Shown in pieces: positions 8,336 to 16,278 of a DNA stretch of 64,000 nt. The position numbers and the translations under genes were made by a program. The DNA is from Tenericutes bacterium MZ-XQ. Lineage in GTDB: Bacteria; Bacillota_I; Bacilli_A; Acholeplasmatales; Acholeplasmataceae. The stretch lies in the NCBI GenBank assembly GCA_002838205.1, contig CP017950.1, positions 998,858-1,062,857 on the forward strand. Reading direction: 5' to 3'. Under the pieces are notes generated by a model, which saw only the letters and a program-made list of their open reading frames with translations, was not told where the DNA came from and did no database searches. Positions within the stretch are counted from its first letter, which is position 1. Each line of letters opens with the position of its first letter.

Positions 8336-9596
8336 CAACAATGCCTCCTAAAGATTTAAAGACTTCAAAGAATGTTGGATAACTCTTTTGAATATGTTCA
8401 GCATTTCTAATAGTTATCGGTCCATCAGCTCTTAGGCTTGCGATTGCAATCGCCATCACAATACGGTGATCATTATATGAGTCAAACGTAAGTCCACCTT
8501 TAAATCCATCTTGGCCTTTAATCCAAGCTTCATCGTCTGTAATTCTCATCTCAACACCTAAAGCTGTTAAGACTTCATACATGGCTTGTAAACGATCCGA
8601 TTCTTTAATTTTTAATCTTCTACAATTGATAAAATGTGTTTCACCTTCACTCAGTGCAGCTAAGACCATAAGAATAGGACCTAAATCTGGATTTGGATCA
8701 ACATCAATTGTCATTGCTTTAGTTTTTCTTGGATATACGACATATTGTTTTAAATCTTTTTGGAAGTATAAATATCCACCCATTTTAGAAATAATATCAA
8801 CAACAACTCTATCGCCTTGTCTACTGTTAGGATCTAGATTTCTTAAGTTTAATGGTAATTGGTGTTTATTAATAGTACCGGCAACAAGCCAAAAAGCTGC
8901 TTGAGAAAAATCACCTTCTACAGTCACTAATTGAGGTTGATATTTTTGGTTACCAGGAATATGAATGAGTCTATCATTCCAAGTATACTTAATACCAAAT
9001 TTTTCTAATGTGTCAAGTGTCATATCCACATATCCTTTAGATGATAGTGGTGTTAATAATTCAATGGTTGAGTCTTCTTTAGCAAGTGGAAGCGCAAATA
9101 AAAGCCCAGATACAAATTGGCTACTGATATTACCGATTAAAGGATAATGCCCACCCTTTAATTTACCTTTGACTTCTAAAGGAAGGTAATGTGGCTCATT
9201 TAAGTATGTAAAACCTAAACCTTTATCTCTAAATAATGACTCATAAACATCAATCGGACGATCCACTAATCTACCTTCTCCATGGAAGACGACTTTATCT
9301 TTTTGGAGCATATAAATCGGAATCATAAATCTAAGTGTTGAACCAGATTCGTTACAGTAAACATCATTACTGACAACTTTAAATCCTGAACCAATGACTT
9401 TTTCATCTTTAAATTCTACATTAAGTCCTTTTAAAGCTGTTTTTGTAGCATCCAAATCTTCAGAGTCTAAAACATTATAGACAATTGACGTACCCTTAGC
9501 TAGTCCAGCAGCAATCACATAACGATGTGATAATGATTTTGAACTAACGACTCCTACATTTCCATTTAATTTTGATGGTTTAATTGTGACGTTCAT
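8325..9596 (-). CDS. aroA: 3-phosphoshikimate 1-carboxyvinyltransferase (EPSP synthase)
   Basis: Transfers enolpyruvyl from PEP to shikimate-3-phosphate. The 423-residue protein shows SSKSLSHRYVIAAGLAKG near residue 18, ESGSTLRFMIPI (the PEP-binding GN-A-GT region in a variant form, ESGSTLRF), the family stretch DRPIDVYESL, and near the C-terminus RLKIKESDRL and SYNDHRIVMAIA. The GNAGT-to-ESGST change places it with the class II-like enzymes, which I infer may be less glyphosate sensitive. Its ATG overlaps the aroB stop (TAATG). Confidence 0.95.
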   Translation of the reverse strand: MNVTIKPSKLNGNVGVVSSKSLSHRYVIAAGLAKGTSIVYNVLDSEDLDATKTALKGLNVEFKDEKVIGSGFKVVSNDVYCNESGSTLRFMIPIYMLQKDKVVFHGEGRLVDRPIDVYESLFRDKGLGFTYLNEPHYLPLEVKGKLKGGHYPLIGNISSQFVSGLLFALPLAKEDSTIELLTPLSSKGYVDMTLDTLEKFGIKYTWNDRLIHIPGNQKYQPQLVTVEGDFSQAAFWLVAGTINKHQLPLNLRNLDPNSRQGDRVVVDIISKMGGYLYFQKDLKQYVVYPRKTKAMTIDVDPNPDLGPILMVLAALSEGETHFINCRRLKIKESDRLQAMYEVLTALGVEMRITDDEAWIKGQDGFKGGLTFDSYNDHRIVMAIAIASLRADGPITIRNAEHIQKSYPTFFEVFKSLGGIVDEA

Positions 9597-10603
9597 TATT
9601 TTTCACCCACTTTTAATTTAGTTATAACACTGTTTCCAATATCTTTTAAACAAATAAAATGAAAATCTTTAGATGTGTTCTTTTTATCTGTTAAAATATA
9701 TGATTCTAAATCTTCTTTTTTAAAAAACGGTTCTTGAACAAGTTGTTGTTTGATTAAAACTTCTTTGACTTCATCATATAGGTAAGCTGGTGTGATTTTT
9801 TGGTTAATACCCTCTTCTAATGCAATGAGCATACCGTAACTAATCGCTTCACCGTGCTTATAAGTTTCATATTTGAATTTTTTTTCAATGGCATGTCCAT
9901 ATGTGTGTCCAAAATTGAGTAACATACGCTCATTTTTTTCAAATGGATCTTTAAGTACAATCTCTCTTTTCACTTGAAGTGCCATGAGTATTTCTTTTTC
10001 TGATACAAGGATGTTTTCTTTGAAATAATCAAAAAGATTTTTATCTCTAATTAAACCAGCTTTAATCATTTCAGCGACACCTTGACGATATTCTCTATCA
10101 TTTAAAGTCTCTAGAAAATCAGGATCTATGATGACAAACTTAGGTGTGTAAAATGAGCCAACCAGATTTTTTCCTTCTTTTAAATCAATACCTACTTTAC
10201 CACCAATACTACTATCTACTTGAGCAAGAAGCGTTGTCGGTATTTGAATAAATGGTATCCCTCTATAGAGGGTTGCCGCAATGAAACCCGTTAAATCTCC
10301 GACAACACCGCCACCTAAAGCGATGAGTAAATGATTTCTTTTAATGCCTTTTTCTATCAGTTTTTCAATCGTATCTAAGTAAACTTTATACGATTTAGAT
10401 TTTTCTCCTGGCTTTATAGATACAAAGTGAAGATGATATGATTTCAGTATGCTAGTTATTTTTTCATGATAAAGGTCAAACACATGATCATCTGTAACAA
10501 TGAAAATGTCTTTTGCATCATAGATAGCTTTGATTGAGTTTTCTAAATTGTTGATGCTTTTTTTGCCAATCATGATGTCATAATCTTGCATACTAATTCT
10601 CAT
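9596..10603 (-). CDS. aroB: 3-dehydroquinate synthase
   Basis: Cyclises DAHP to 3-dehydroquinate; uses NAD and a divalent metal. The 335-residue protein contains the NAD-binding GGGVVGDLTGF near residue 98, then PTTLLAQVDSSIGGKVGID, the metal ligand region YRQGVAEMIKAG and the two histidine sites NFGHTYGHAIEK and HGEAISYGM. ATG 10603 lies after AGAGGAAA and overlaps the tyrA end by 11 bases; a TTG one codon upstream is an unlikely alternative. Confidence 0.96.
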   Translation of the reverse strand: MRISMQDYDIMIGKKSINNLENSIKAIYDAKDIFIVTDDHVFDLYHEKITSILKSYHLHFVSIKPGEKSKSYKVYLDTIEKLIEKGIKRNHLLIALGGGVVGDLTGFIAATLYRGIPFIQIPTTLLAQVDSSIGGKVGIDLKEGKNLVGSFYTPKFVIIDPDFLETLNDREYRQGVAEMIKAGLIRDKNLFDYFKENILVSEKEILMALQVKREIVLKDPFEKNERMLLNFGHTYGHAIEKKFKYETYKHGEAISYGMLIALEEGINQKITPAYLYDEVKEVLIKQQLVQEPFFKKEDLESYILTDKKNTSKDFHFICLKDIGNSVITKLKVGEK

Positions 10604-11423
10604 CAAATTGTTTCCTCTTTTCTTTTGCTTCTTTTAAATATTTTTGAATACTTTGTTTATCGTTGTTTTTAATCAAGTTTTTTAAATCATCAAGTTCTTT
10701 TTCAAAGTCATTGATTTTTTTTAATAAAGCTTGTTTATTTTCTAAAAACAATTCTGTCCACATGTTTTCATTGATTTTAGCAATTCTCGTTAAGTCTCGA
10801 TAAGAATCACCAGTTGCATTTTTGGTTTCCTCTAAATGATCACTATGGACTAAACTGACTGCAATCACATGTGTTAATTGTGATGTAAAGGCGATAAGTT
10901 CATCGTGCTTTTCTGGTGTTGTTACTGTTATTTTACCAAAACCAAGGTCTTTTGCGATGGATCTAAGGATAATTTCATCATTTTCTAGTGATTTTTTTCC
11001 TTTAACAATCACAAAATTTGCTTTTTTAAAGATTTTATAATCTTTTGCATGATAACCAGAAACTTCTTTTCCTGCCATTGGATGGTGCGACGTATAAGAA
11101 ATACCTTCAGGGATGATCTTATCGATTTCTTCCATCATCCAAACTTTTGTCCCACTGACATCGGTGATCAATTGACCTTCTCTTAAAAACGACTGATATT
11201 TATTTAAAAACTCTACGTTATGTTCTGGATAAAGCCCTAAAATTATGACATCCGCTTCTGAAATTTTTTCAAAATGATTATCATTTTCGATAATACCTTC
11301 TTTTATCGCTAGATCTAAAATACTTTCTGTTCGATTATATCCATAGATTTGATGTCCTTGTTTTTTTAATCCTTCAGCATAAGATGCACCAATCAAACCT
11401 AATCCAACAATAAATATTTTCAT
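10593..11423 (-). CDS. tyrA: Prephenate dehydrogenase
   Basis: Oxidative decarboxylation of prephenate to 4-hydroxyphenylpyruvate, the tyrosine-specific step. The 276-residue protein begins with a Rossmann motif VGLGLIGAS and continues with SGTKVWM, HHPMAGKEVSG (catalytic His region) and FTSQLTHVIAVSL. No ACT domain follows, so feedback by tyrosine is not obvious at this enzyme; the tyrosine-coded leader upstream of the operon may supply the control. Start overlaps the DAHP synthase stop as ATGA. No prephenate dehydratase gene accompanies it. Confidence 0.93.
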   Translation of the reverse strand: MKIFIVGLGLIGASYAEGLKKQGHQIYGYNRTESILDLAIKEGIIENDNHFEKISEADVIILGLYPEHNVEFLNKYQSFLREGQLITDVSGTKVWMMEEIDKIIPEGISYTSHHPMAGKEVSGYHAKDYKIFKKANFVIVKGKKSLENDEIILRSIAKDLGFGKITVTTPEKHDELIAFTSQLTHVIAVSLVHSDHLEETKNATGDSYRDLTRIAKINENMWTELFLENKQALLKKINDFEKELDDLKNLIKNNDKQSIQKYLKEAKEKRKQFDEN

Positions 11424-12439
11424 ATAAACGTTTTTCCTAATAACTTAGCCATTTCTTTAAGTTGATCTGTCATTTGAAGGTATTTTTTAGGTTTTAATGA
11501 TTGTGCGCCATCACTAAGAGCATGTTCAGGGTCGTGATGAACTTCAACAATTAACCCATCAGCTCCAACTGCTAAACTTGCTAGTGATAATTTTTCGATC
11601 ATTGACCATCTACCTGCTGCATGTGATGGATCAATAATCACTGGTAAATGAGAAAGTTCTTTAACTGTTAAGACTGAAGATATATCAAGTGTATTTCTTG
11701 TATATTTTTCAAAAGTACGAATGCCTCTTTCACAAAGAATAATATCTTCATTTCCACCACTCATGATATATTCAGCACTCATCAACCATTCTTCCACTGT
11801 TGATGATAAACCTCTTTTTAGCAAAATCGGTTTTGTTGATTTACCTAATGTTTTTAACAACTCAAAGTTTTGCATGTTTCTTGCGCCTACTTGAATGATA
11901 TCAACATATTTTTCAAATAAAGGTAACAAATCAGAACTTGGAATCTCAGTAACGACCATCAATTCAAACTCGTCAGCTACTTTTCTTAAGATTTGCAAAC
12001 CTTCTTCTCCTAAGCCTTGAAATGCATAAGGAGATGTTCTTGGTTTATATGCACCACCTCTTAAGATATGCGCACCAGATTGTTTAACCGTTTTAGCTAC
12101 TGTTCTTAATTGCTCATATGATTCCACTGAACAAGGACCTGACATCATTACAAACTGATCTTTTCCAATTTCTACACCATATTTTAATTTGATAACTGTG
12201 TCTTCTTTTTTAAAACTTCTTGATGCTTTTTTAAACGGCGTTGAAACTCTTGTAACTTCATCAACTCCTTCGAAAGCATATAAATCTACAGGTTCAAACG
12301 ATGATGTATCTCCAATGATCCCAAAAATATGAACGTGTTCACTACTCACATCTCTAATCTCTAAATTTTTACTCTTTAAAAACTCAGCCAATTTCTGGTA
12401 TTGTTTTTTTGTTGAATCCTTCTTCATTTTAATAATCAT
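11420..12439 (-). CDS. aroF: DAHP synthase with N-terminal regulatory (ferredoxin-like) domain
   Basis: First step of the shikimate pathway, condensing PEP and erythrose-4-phosphate. This is the type I-beta form of 339 residues: residues 1-68 make a ferredoxin-like domain as in the Thermotoga enzyme, known there to close over the active site when tyrosine binds; the barrel has SGPCSVES (100-107), RGGAYKPRTSPYAFQG, VGARNMQNFELL, LLKRGLSST and DPSHAAGR. It is the first structural gene of the operon and follows an attenuator-like leader. AAGGAG stands at good distance from ATG 12439. The gene ends in TGA. Confidence 0.96.
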   Translation of the reverse strand: MIIKMKKDSTKKQYQKLAEFLKSKNLEIRDVSSEHVHIFGIIGDTSSFEPVDLYAFEGVDEVTRVSTPFKKASRSFKKEDTVIKLKYGVEIGKDQFVMMSGPCSVESYEQLRTVAKTVKQSGAHILRGGAYKPRTSPYAFQGLGEEGLQILRKVADEFELMVVTEIPSSDLLPLFEKYVDIIQVGARNMQNFELLKTLGKSTKPILLKRGLSSTVEEWLMSAEYIMSGGNEDIILCERGIRTFEKYTRNTLDISSVLTVKELSHLPVIIDPSHAAGRWSMIEKLSLASLAVGADGLIVEVHHDPEHALSDGAQSLKPKKYLQMTDQLKEMAKLLGKTFI

Positions 12440-12464
12440 AGTCTTATCTCCTTTTGGATACTTG

Positions 12465-12498
12465 AAAAATAAAAAAATCCCTGAGGAACCCCAAGGAT
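12465..12498 (-). terminator. Attenuator terminator before the aromatic operon
   Basis: On the minus strand a nine-pair stem with a four-base loop (12477-12498, ATCCTTGGG/ loop / complementary arm CTCAGGGAT with G-U pairs) is followed by seven T, an A and more T. It lies between the leader peptide and the DAHP synthase gene, so it would stop transcription before the structural genes unless disrupted. The arm 12484-12489 can pair instead with 12522-12527. Confidence 0.8.
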
Positions 12499-12564
12499 GA
12501 TTGTTTAATCATGATTTGGCTGTTCCTTCACATTGTCAAAAAGGAATGCCACAAAAAGCAGTCC

Positions 12565-12615
12565 TTATATCAAATATGCGTAATAGTAATAAACAGCCTT
12601 TTTCATATTTTTCAT
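12565..12615 (-). CDS. Tyrosine-rich leader peptide (16 residues)
   Basis: The short frame reads MKNMKKAVYYYYAYLI and ends in TAA. Five of sixteen codons are tyrosine, four of them consecutive (12580-12591). A Shine-Dalgarno sequence GAGG (12625-12628) stands nine bases before the ATG. It is placed between the promoter and a terminator in front of DAHP synthase and tyrA, so it fits a leader peptide that senses charged tRNA-Tyr. No Phe or Trp codon is present, so the response should be to tyrosine only. Function is inferred from position and composition; too short for homology. Confidence 0.8.
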   Translation of the reverse strand: MKNMKKAVYYYYAYLI

Positions 12616-12642
12616 AGATATCTACCTCATCTATTTGTAAGT

Positions 12643-12671
12643 ATAGTATCATAATAAAAATAAAAAGACAA
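12643..12671 (-). promoter_or_regulatory. Promoter of the aromatic operon
   Basis: Minus strand TTGTCT (12666-12671), 17 bases, then TACTAT (12643-12648); an overlapping TATACT (12640-12645) is an alternative -10. The expected start is near 12635, shortly before the leader peptide. Confidence 0.6.
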
Positions 12672-12704
12672 GATGAATAAAATAAAAAAAGTGTATTTTA
12701 GGTA

Positions 12705-12751
12705 TTGTGTTTTACACAGTACCATGATATATTAGTAGTGTGTAATACACA
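12705..12751 (+). promoter_or_regulatory. Promoter with two PadR-type operators
   Basis: TTGTGT (12705-12710), 17 bases and TATATT (12728-12733) form the promoter. Two copies of the same inverted repeat TGTGT-3 bases-ACACA lie at 12706-12718, over the -35, and 12739-12751, at the start point; their centres are 33 bases apart, about three helical turns. Both are followed by GT. They are likely binding sites of the PadR protein encoded next. Confidence 0.7.
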
Positions 12752-12765
12752 GTAAGGAGGATTTT

Positions 12766-13092
12766 ATGAACACTCAATTAAAAAAAGGCATACTCGAAAT
12801 GTGTATCTTATATGTCATAGATGAAAAAGATATGTATGGATTTGAAGTCATCGAGCGTTTGGCTAATGACATCGATGTCAATGAAAATACAATTTATCCA
12901 ATTTTAAGAAGATTAACTTCTCAACACTTATTTAAAACATATGAAAAACAAACCACACTAGGTGCGCCTAGAAAGTATTATCAAATTACAAAACAAGGAA
13001 AACAAAGATTAAATGAGTCTTTAGATGAATGGAAATCATTTTTAAAAGGTGTATTTAATATTGTAGGAGGTCATTTCAATGAACAAAACTAA
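12766..13092 (+). CDS. PadR-family transcriptional regulator
   Basis: Small winged-helix regulator of 108 residues with the characteristic opening KKGILEMCILYVI, helix-turn-helix GFEVIERL, NENTIYPILRRLTSQHL and the wing GAPRKYYQITKQGKQRL. It most likely represses its own transcription through the twin repeats just upstream. It overlaps the next gene by 14 bases; PadR proteins paired with HAAS-domain membrane proteins are a common arrangement in Firmicutes, where they often respond to envelope stress or membrane-active drugs. The effector here is unknown. GGAGG lies well placed before the ATG. Confidence 0.93.
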   Translation: MNTQLKKGILEMCILYVIDEKDMYGFEVIERLANDIDVNENTIYPILRRLTSQHLFKTYEKQTTLGAPRKYYQITKQGKQRLNESLDEWKSFLKGVFNIVGGHFNEQN

Positions 13093-14038
13093 TTATTTAA
13101 AAGATTTAAGAGAAGCTTTGCAAAGTCACGGGGTCTTAGAAGTAGATATCAAAGATGTTATAAGTGATTATGAAGGCATGTATGAAGATGCACTTGAAAG
13201 AGGGCTATCTGATGATGAAGCATATAACTTATTAGGCGATCCTAATCAAGTTTATGAAGAGTTAAGAGACACACTTCAAATGAAACAAATGAAAAGATAT
13301 AAGCATAAGTTTATTGCCCTATCTCCATTTTTAGCAGTCTTAGTGTTTATGACTGTAGGCATGTCAACAGATATATGGCATCCAACATGGTTAATCTTTT
13401 TGATCATCCCCATCACAGCTATCATTTTAAGTACTCAAAAAGAAGAAAAGATTGTTGCCCTATCTCCATTTGTTGCGGTGATTACATTTATTTTAGTAGG
13501 CACTTATACAAACTACTGGAATCCAGCTTGGCTAGTCTTTCTTATCATTCCGTTAGTTGCACTTGTTTACGAGAAGAATAATGTAAAAAAAGCATTAATG
13601 ATTTCATCAATACTCATTGCCGCAGCTTTCTATTTATATATGGGATACGCACAAGACGATTTCAGAACTGGTTTATTTGGTTTTATCTTACCACTTGTCG
13701 TTATGCTTTATTACGCTGAACTCCAATTTGAACTTGTTGTAAAAAATCCATTAAAAAGAAAAAATGCAATTGTATTTGCTTCAGTAATCATTGGTTCAAT
13801 CGCAACATTCTTTTTACTTGGTTATTTAGCAGATGGATGGGCTTATGCTTGGATGGTATTTTTGTTAATCCCAATGACAGCAATTTATTTATATGATCAA
13901 CCGAGAAAGTTAACACCTTTCATGCCATTTATTGCAGTCATTATCTTCTATAGTTTAGGATTCTTTTTTGGATTATTTGCAATATCATGGATTGCGTTCT
14001 TACTTATTCCAGTCGTAGCAATCATCGAGAATGCATAA
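13079..14038 (+). CDS. HAAS-domain membrane protein with five tandem two-helix repeats
   Basis: Residues 1-75 form a helical cytoplasmic HAAS/DUF1700-type domain (DLREALQSHGV, ISDYEGMYEDALERGLSDDEAYNLLGDP). The rest is about five repeats of roughly 45 residues, each with two membrane helices and a recognisable core: PF-AV--F---G, a tryptophan-containing turn (W-P-WL or WAYAW), then FL-IP--A. Copies 1, 2, 4 and 5 are clear; copy 3 (TGLFGFILPLVV) is worn. The paired PadR gene suggests it is the regulated target or a partner. A terminator follows. The biochemical role is unknown. Confidence 0.82.
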   Translation: MNKTNYLKDLREALQSHGVLEVDIKDVISDYEGMYEDALERGLSDDEAYNLLGDPNQVYEELRDTLQMKQMKRYKHKFIALSPFLAVLVFMTVGMSTDIWHPTWLIFLIIPITAIILSTQKEEKIVALSPFVAVITFILVGTYTNYWNPAWLVFLIIPLVALVYEKNNVKKALMISSILIAAAFYLYMGYAQDDFRTGLFGFILPLVVMLYYAELQFELVVKNPLKRKNAIVFASVIIGSIATFFLLGYLADGWAYAWMVFLLIPMTAIYLYDQPRKLTPFMPFIAVIIFYSLGFFFGLFAISWIAFLLIPVVAIIENA

Positions 14039-14068
14039 AAAAAGGGCTGAACTGAATCAACCCAATCT

Positions 14069-14091
14069 AAAGTGCTTCGGCACTTTTTTTA
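14069..14091 (+). terminator. Rho-independent terminator
   Basis: AAGTGC-TTCG-GCACTT followed by a T run, ending the PadR-HAAS transcript. Confidence 0.85.
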
Positions 14092-14943
14092 ATCTAATAA
14101 AATATAACCAATGCCTATACCTTTAGGTCCAGTATGAGCACCAACAACTGGAGTTAAATATGCGACAACAATTTCTCTTTCAGGGAAAACTTCTTTAATC
14201 TTTTCCACAAACCAAGCAACATATTCATCAGCATGTGCATGTGAAATATATGTAATAACGTTTTTATCTTTAGTATCTTCAATATATTTTTCTAATACAC
14301 GCTTATGCGCTTTTGAAGTTGTTCTGATTTTTTCTAAAGTTTCAACTTTACCACTATCGCCAATAAAAAGTACAGGTTTCATTTGAAGCATAGTACCTAA
14401 AGTTCCTTGAAGTTTTGATAGACGACCGTTTTTAACTAAATAAAGCAGTGTGTCTACAGCAAAGTAAATCATATCATTATCTCTGATCTTTTCCAAATGT
14501 GGAACGATTTCAGCAACTGACTTTCCTTCTTCTGCAAGCCTGTGTGCTTCTAAAACCATATAAGCTTCACCGTATGCTAATGTTTTAGAATCAAATGCAG
14601 TGACTTTAATATTCACTTCATTTGCTGTTCTTTTTACAGCTTCATATAATCCACTTAACTCAGAAGATATGACGATCACTAATGCTTCTTCATAGCCTTC
14701 TTTTTCTAGTTCTTCGAAGTTTTGAATCATTGTACCTATAGATACATACGATGTCTTTGGAATATCATCTGGGTCTTTCTTAATACGTTCGTAAAAGGTT
14801 TTAGCATCCATATCAATAAAATCATTATATGCTTTATCATCTGAACTAAAATGAATAACAGAACGTAAAATTCTGATATCTTTTGGATATTTCAAATAAT
14901 CTAGACCTGCATTACTACATGTTAAAATCGCAACTTTTTTCAT
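14089..14943 (-). CDS. DegV-family fatty-acid-binding protein
   Basis: Two-domain lipid carrier of 284 residues. The family binds a fatty acid and, in Firmicutes, presents it to a FakA kinase for acyl-phosphate formation. Seen here: the N-terminal CSNAGLDY, a PKTSYVSIGTM segment (binding of the carboxylate in FakB is by the Thr-Ser of this motif), SSELSGLYEAV, NGRLSKLQGTLGTML and the C-terminal GAHTGPKGIGIGY. A second DegV protein is encoded at 26963-27814. The N-terminal sequence differs from the standard SDSTSDL. Together with PlsX and PlsY in this window it could feed exogenous fatty acids to phospholipid synthesis (inference). Confidence 0.9.
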   Translation of the reverse strand: MKKVAILTCSNAGLDYLKYPKDIRILRSVIHFSSDDKAYNDFIDMDAKTFYERIKKDPDDIPKTSYVSIGTMIQNFEELEKEGYEEALVIVISSELSGLYEAVKRTANEVNIKVTAFDSKTLAYGEAYMVLEAHRLAEEGKSVAEIVPHLEKIRDNDMIYFAVDTLLYLVKNGRLSKLQGTLGTMLQMKPVLFIGDSGKVETLEKIRTTSKAHKRVLEKYIEDTKDKNVITYISHAHADEYVAWFVEKIKEVFPEREIVVAYLTPVVGAHTGPKGIGIGYILLD

Positions 14944-14952
14944 AAAATCCCC

Positions 14953-15384
14953 TTATTCTTTCTTCATTTGTTTTAATTGATCTCTAATTTCTGTTAAAAG
15001 CTTAATATCTTCTGGTACTACAACTTCTTTAACTTCTTCGACTTCTGGAGCGTGTTCTTTTTCAACTCTTTCTAAGAATTGTTTTCTTCTTATAACAAGC
15101 GTGATTGCTGCATAAATACTAAATGCTATAATTAAAAATTCAACAATCGCTTGAATGAATGCACCATACCTGATTTCTGAACTATTAATAACCCATACCA
15201 AGTCAGTAAAGTTTTGTTCTCCAGTTAAAGATGTAACCAATGGCATGATAATGTCATTAACTAAAGATGTAACGATTGCACGAAATGCAGCACCAATGAT
15301 AAACGCAACAGCTAGGTCTAAGATATTACCTTTTGTGACAAAATCTTTGAACCCTTTGAAAAATGTTCTTGTTTTGTTTTTCAT
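14953..15384 (-). CDS. mscL: Large-conductance mechanosensitive channel MscL
   Basis: Pentameric membrane pore opened by membrane tension during osmotic downshock. The 143-residue protein has the TM1 signature NILDLAVAFIIGAAFRAIVTSLVNDIIMPLV (from about residue 20) with the gate-lining small residues, a short periplasmic loop, TM2 (residues 78-100) and the charged C-terminal helix LLTEIRDQLKQ. The C-terminal linker is rich in E and V. In a wall-less cell such a valve should matter for osmotic survival. AAGGGG precedes the ATG. Confidence 0.95.
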   Translation of the reverse strand: MKNKTRTFFKGFKDFVTKGNILDLAVAFIIGAAFRAIVTSLVNDIIMPLVTSLTGEQNFTDLVWVINSSEIRYGAFIQAIVEFLIIAFSIYAAITLVIRRKQFLERVEKEHAPEVEEVKEVVVPEDIKLLTEIRDQLKQMKKE

Positions 15385-15497
15385 ACGGAACCCCTTTTTA
15401 TTTTATGATATCATATTTTGATTATTTTAGATACTGCAATTAAAGTTAACAACTCAAAAATGCTATGGTATAATAATAACAAAAATCATTTGGGAGA

Positions 15498-16016
15498 ATG
15501 ATGCTGATGAAAAATATAATCACTAGGTTAAAATTTTTTATCGTCATGCTAATTTTATGGTTCTTATTTAATTTCAACTTTGAAATAAGAACGATTATTT
15601 TTGGCGTGACGATTTCTTTTTTAATATCCATATTTACTTATGAAGTTTTATACGATGAAAATGGCTTTCGATTTAAAGGCATTAAATTCACAAAGCTTTT
15701 CATCTATTTTTTTATACTTTTTTATGAGATATTTAGATCATCCATTTTGTATGTGATTAACCTTATGAAGCAAAAATATGAACCTGTAGTGTTCAAGATT
15801 TCACTTGAGCATTTAACAAATGTTCAAGTGGCGATTGTTGCAAACTCAATTACATTAACACCTGGAACAATTAGTATTGAAGTTATTGATAAAACAATAT
15901 TTGTTATGGTATTAGCTGATCCAAAGACAAGTCATGAGACTTTAGCAAAACCAATTAGAGACAGATTTGAAAAATACTTGCTATCAAAAGAGGTGAACGA
16001 AGATGCCACTCATTAA
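15498..16016 (+). CDS. mrpE: Mrp antiporter subunit MrpE
   Basis: First gene of a seven-gene cation/proton antiporter operon. The 172-residue protein has two N-terminal membrane helices (about 10-45) followed by LFIYFFILFYEIFRSSI and the family's cytosolic segment ANSITLTPGTISIEV. Two further in-frame ATGs at 15501 and 15507 fit the GGGAG site about equally well. Overlap of 14 bases with mrpF. In characterised Mrp complexes MrpE is needed for assembly and normal activity. Confidence 0.9.
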   Translation: MMLMKNIITRLKFFIVMLILWFLFNFNFEIRTIIFGVTISFLISIFTYEVLYDENGFRFKGIKFTKLFIYFFILFYEIFRSSILYVINLMKQKYEPVVFKISLEHLTNVQVAIVANSITLTPGTISIEVIDKTIFVMVLADPKTSHETLAKPIRDRFEKYLLSKEVNEDATH

Positions 16017-16278
16017 CATTTTTATTTTAATTACATTGTTTATTCTAGTTGTCGCGATGCTCTTATCGTTTATTAGATTGATCTATTCAAAAACTTTATG
16101 GGATAAAATCTTAATGTTAAACTTAATATCCGCAAAAGTTGTCTTATTCATCGCTTTATATGCAATTTATTCTGACCGTTTGATTTTGCTTGATATAGCA
16201 ATTTCATACGGTATCATTGGGTTTTTAACGATGACTTTACTTTCTAAGTTTATTATGGCTGGAGGTAGAGAGAAATGA
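16003..16278 (+). CDS. mrpF: Mrp antiporter subunit MrpF
   Basis: Small protein of 91 residues with three membrane helices. The pattern LIYSKTLWDKILMLNLISAKVVLF and YAIYSDRLILLDIAISYGIIGFLTMTLLSKF is typical of MrpF/MbhB, including the D in LLDIAI. It overlaps the preceding and following genes by 14 and 4 bases. Confidence 0.9.
   Translation: MPLINIFILITLFILVVAMLLSFIRLIYSKTLWDKILMLNLISAKVVLFIALYAIYSDRLILLDIAISYGIIGFLTMTLLSKFIMAGGREK

Larger units (their letters stand above)
12440..12640 (-). promoter_or_regulatory. Transcription attenuator leader of the aromatic operon
   Basis: The untranslated leader of about 195 bases contains a leader peptide gene and at least three mutually exclusive stems on the minus strand. 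GGCTGTT (12592-12598, inside the peptide gene) can pair with AACAGCC (12518-12524). AAGGACTGC (12558-12566) pairs with GCATTCCTT (12541-12549). GGC-ATTCCTT (12541-12551) can alternatively pair with AAGGAACAGCC (12518-12528). AGGAAC (12522-12527) can pair with GTTCCT (12484-12489) of the terminator. This is the geometry of ribosome-mediated attenuation, here read by tyrosine codons. Confidence 0.75.

Noticed and set aside
12440-12640. T-box riboswitch in front of DAHP synthase.
   Set aside because: No AGGGTGG-type T-box sequence was found; a tyrosine-rich reading frame explains the leader better.
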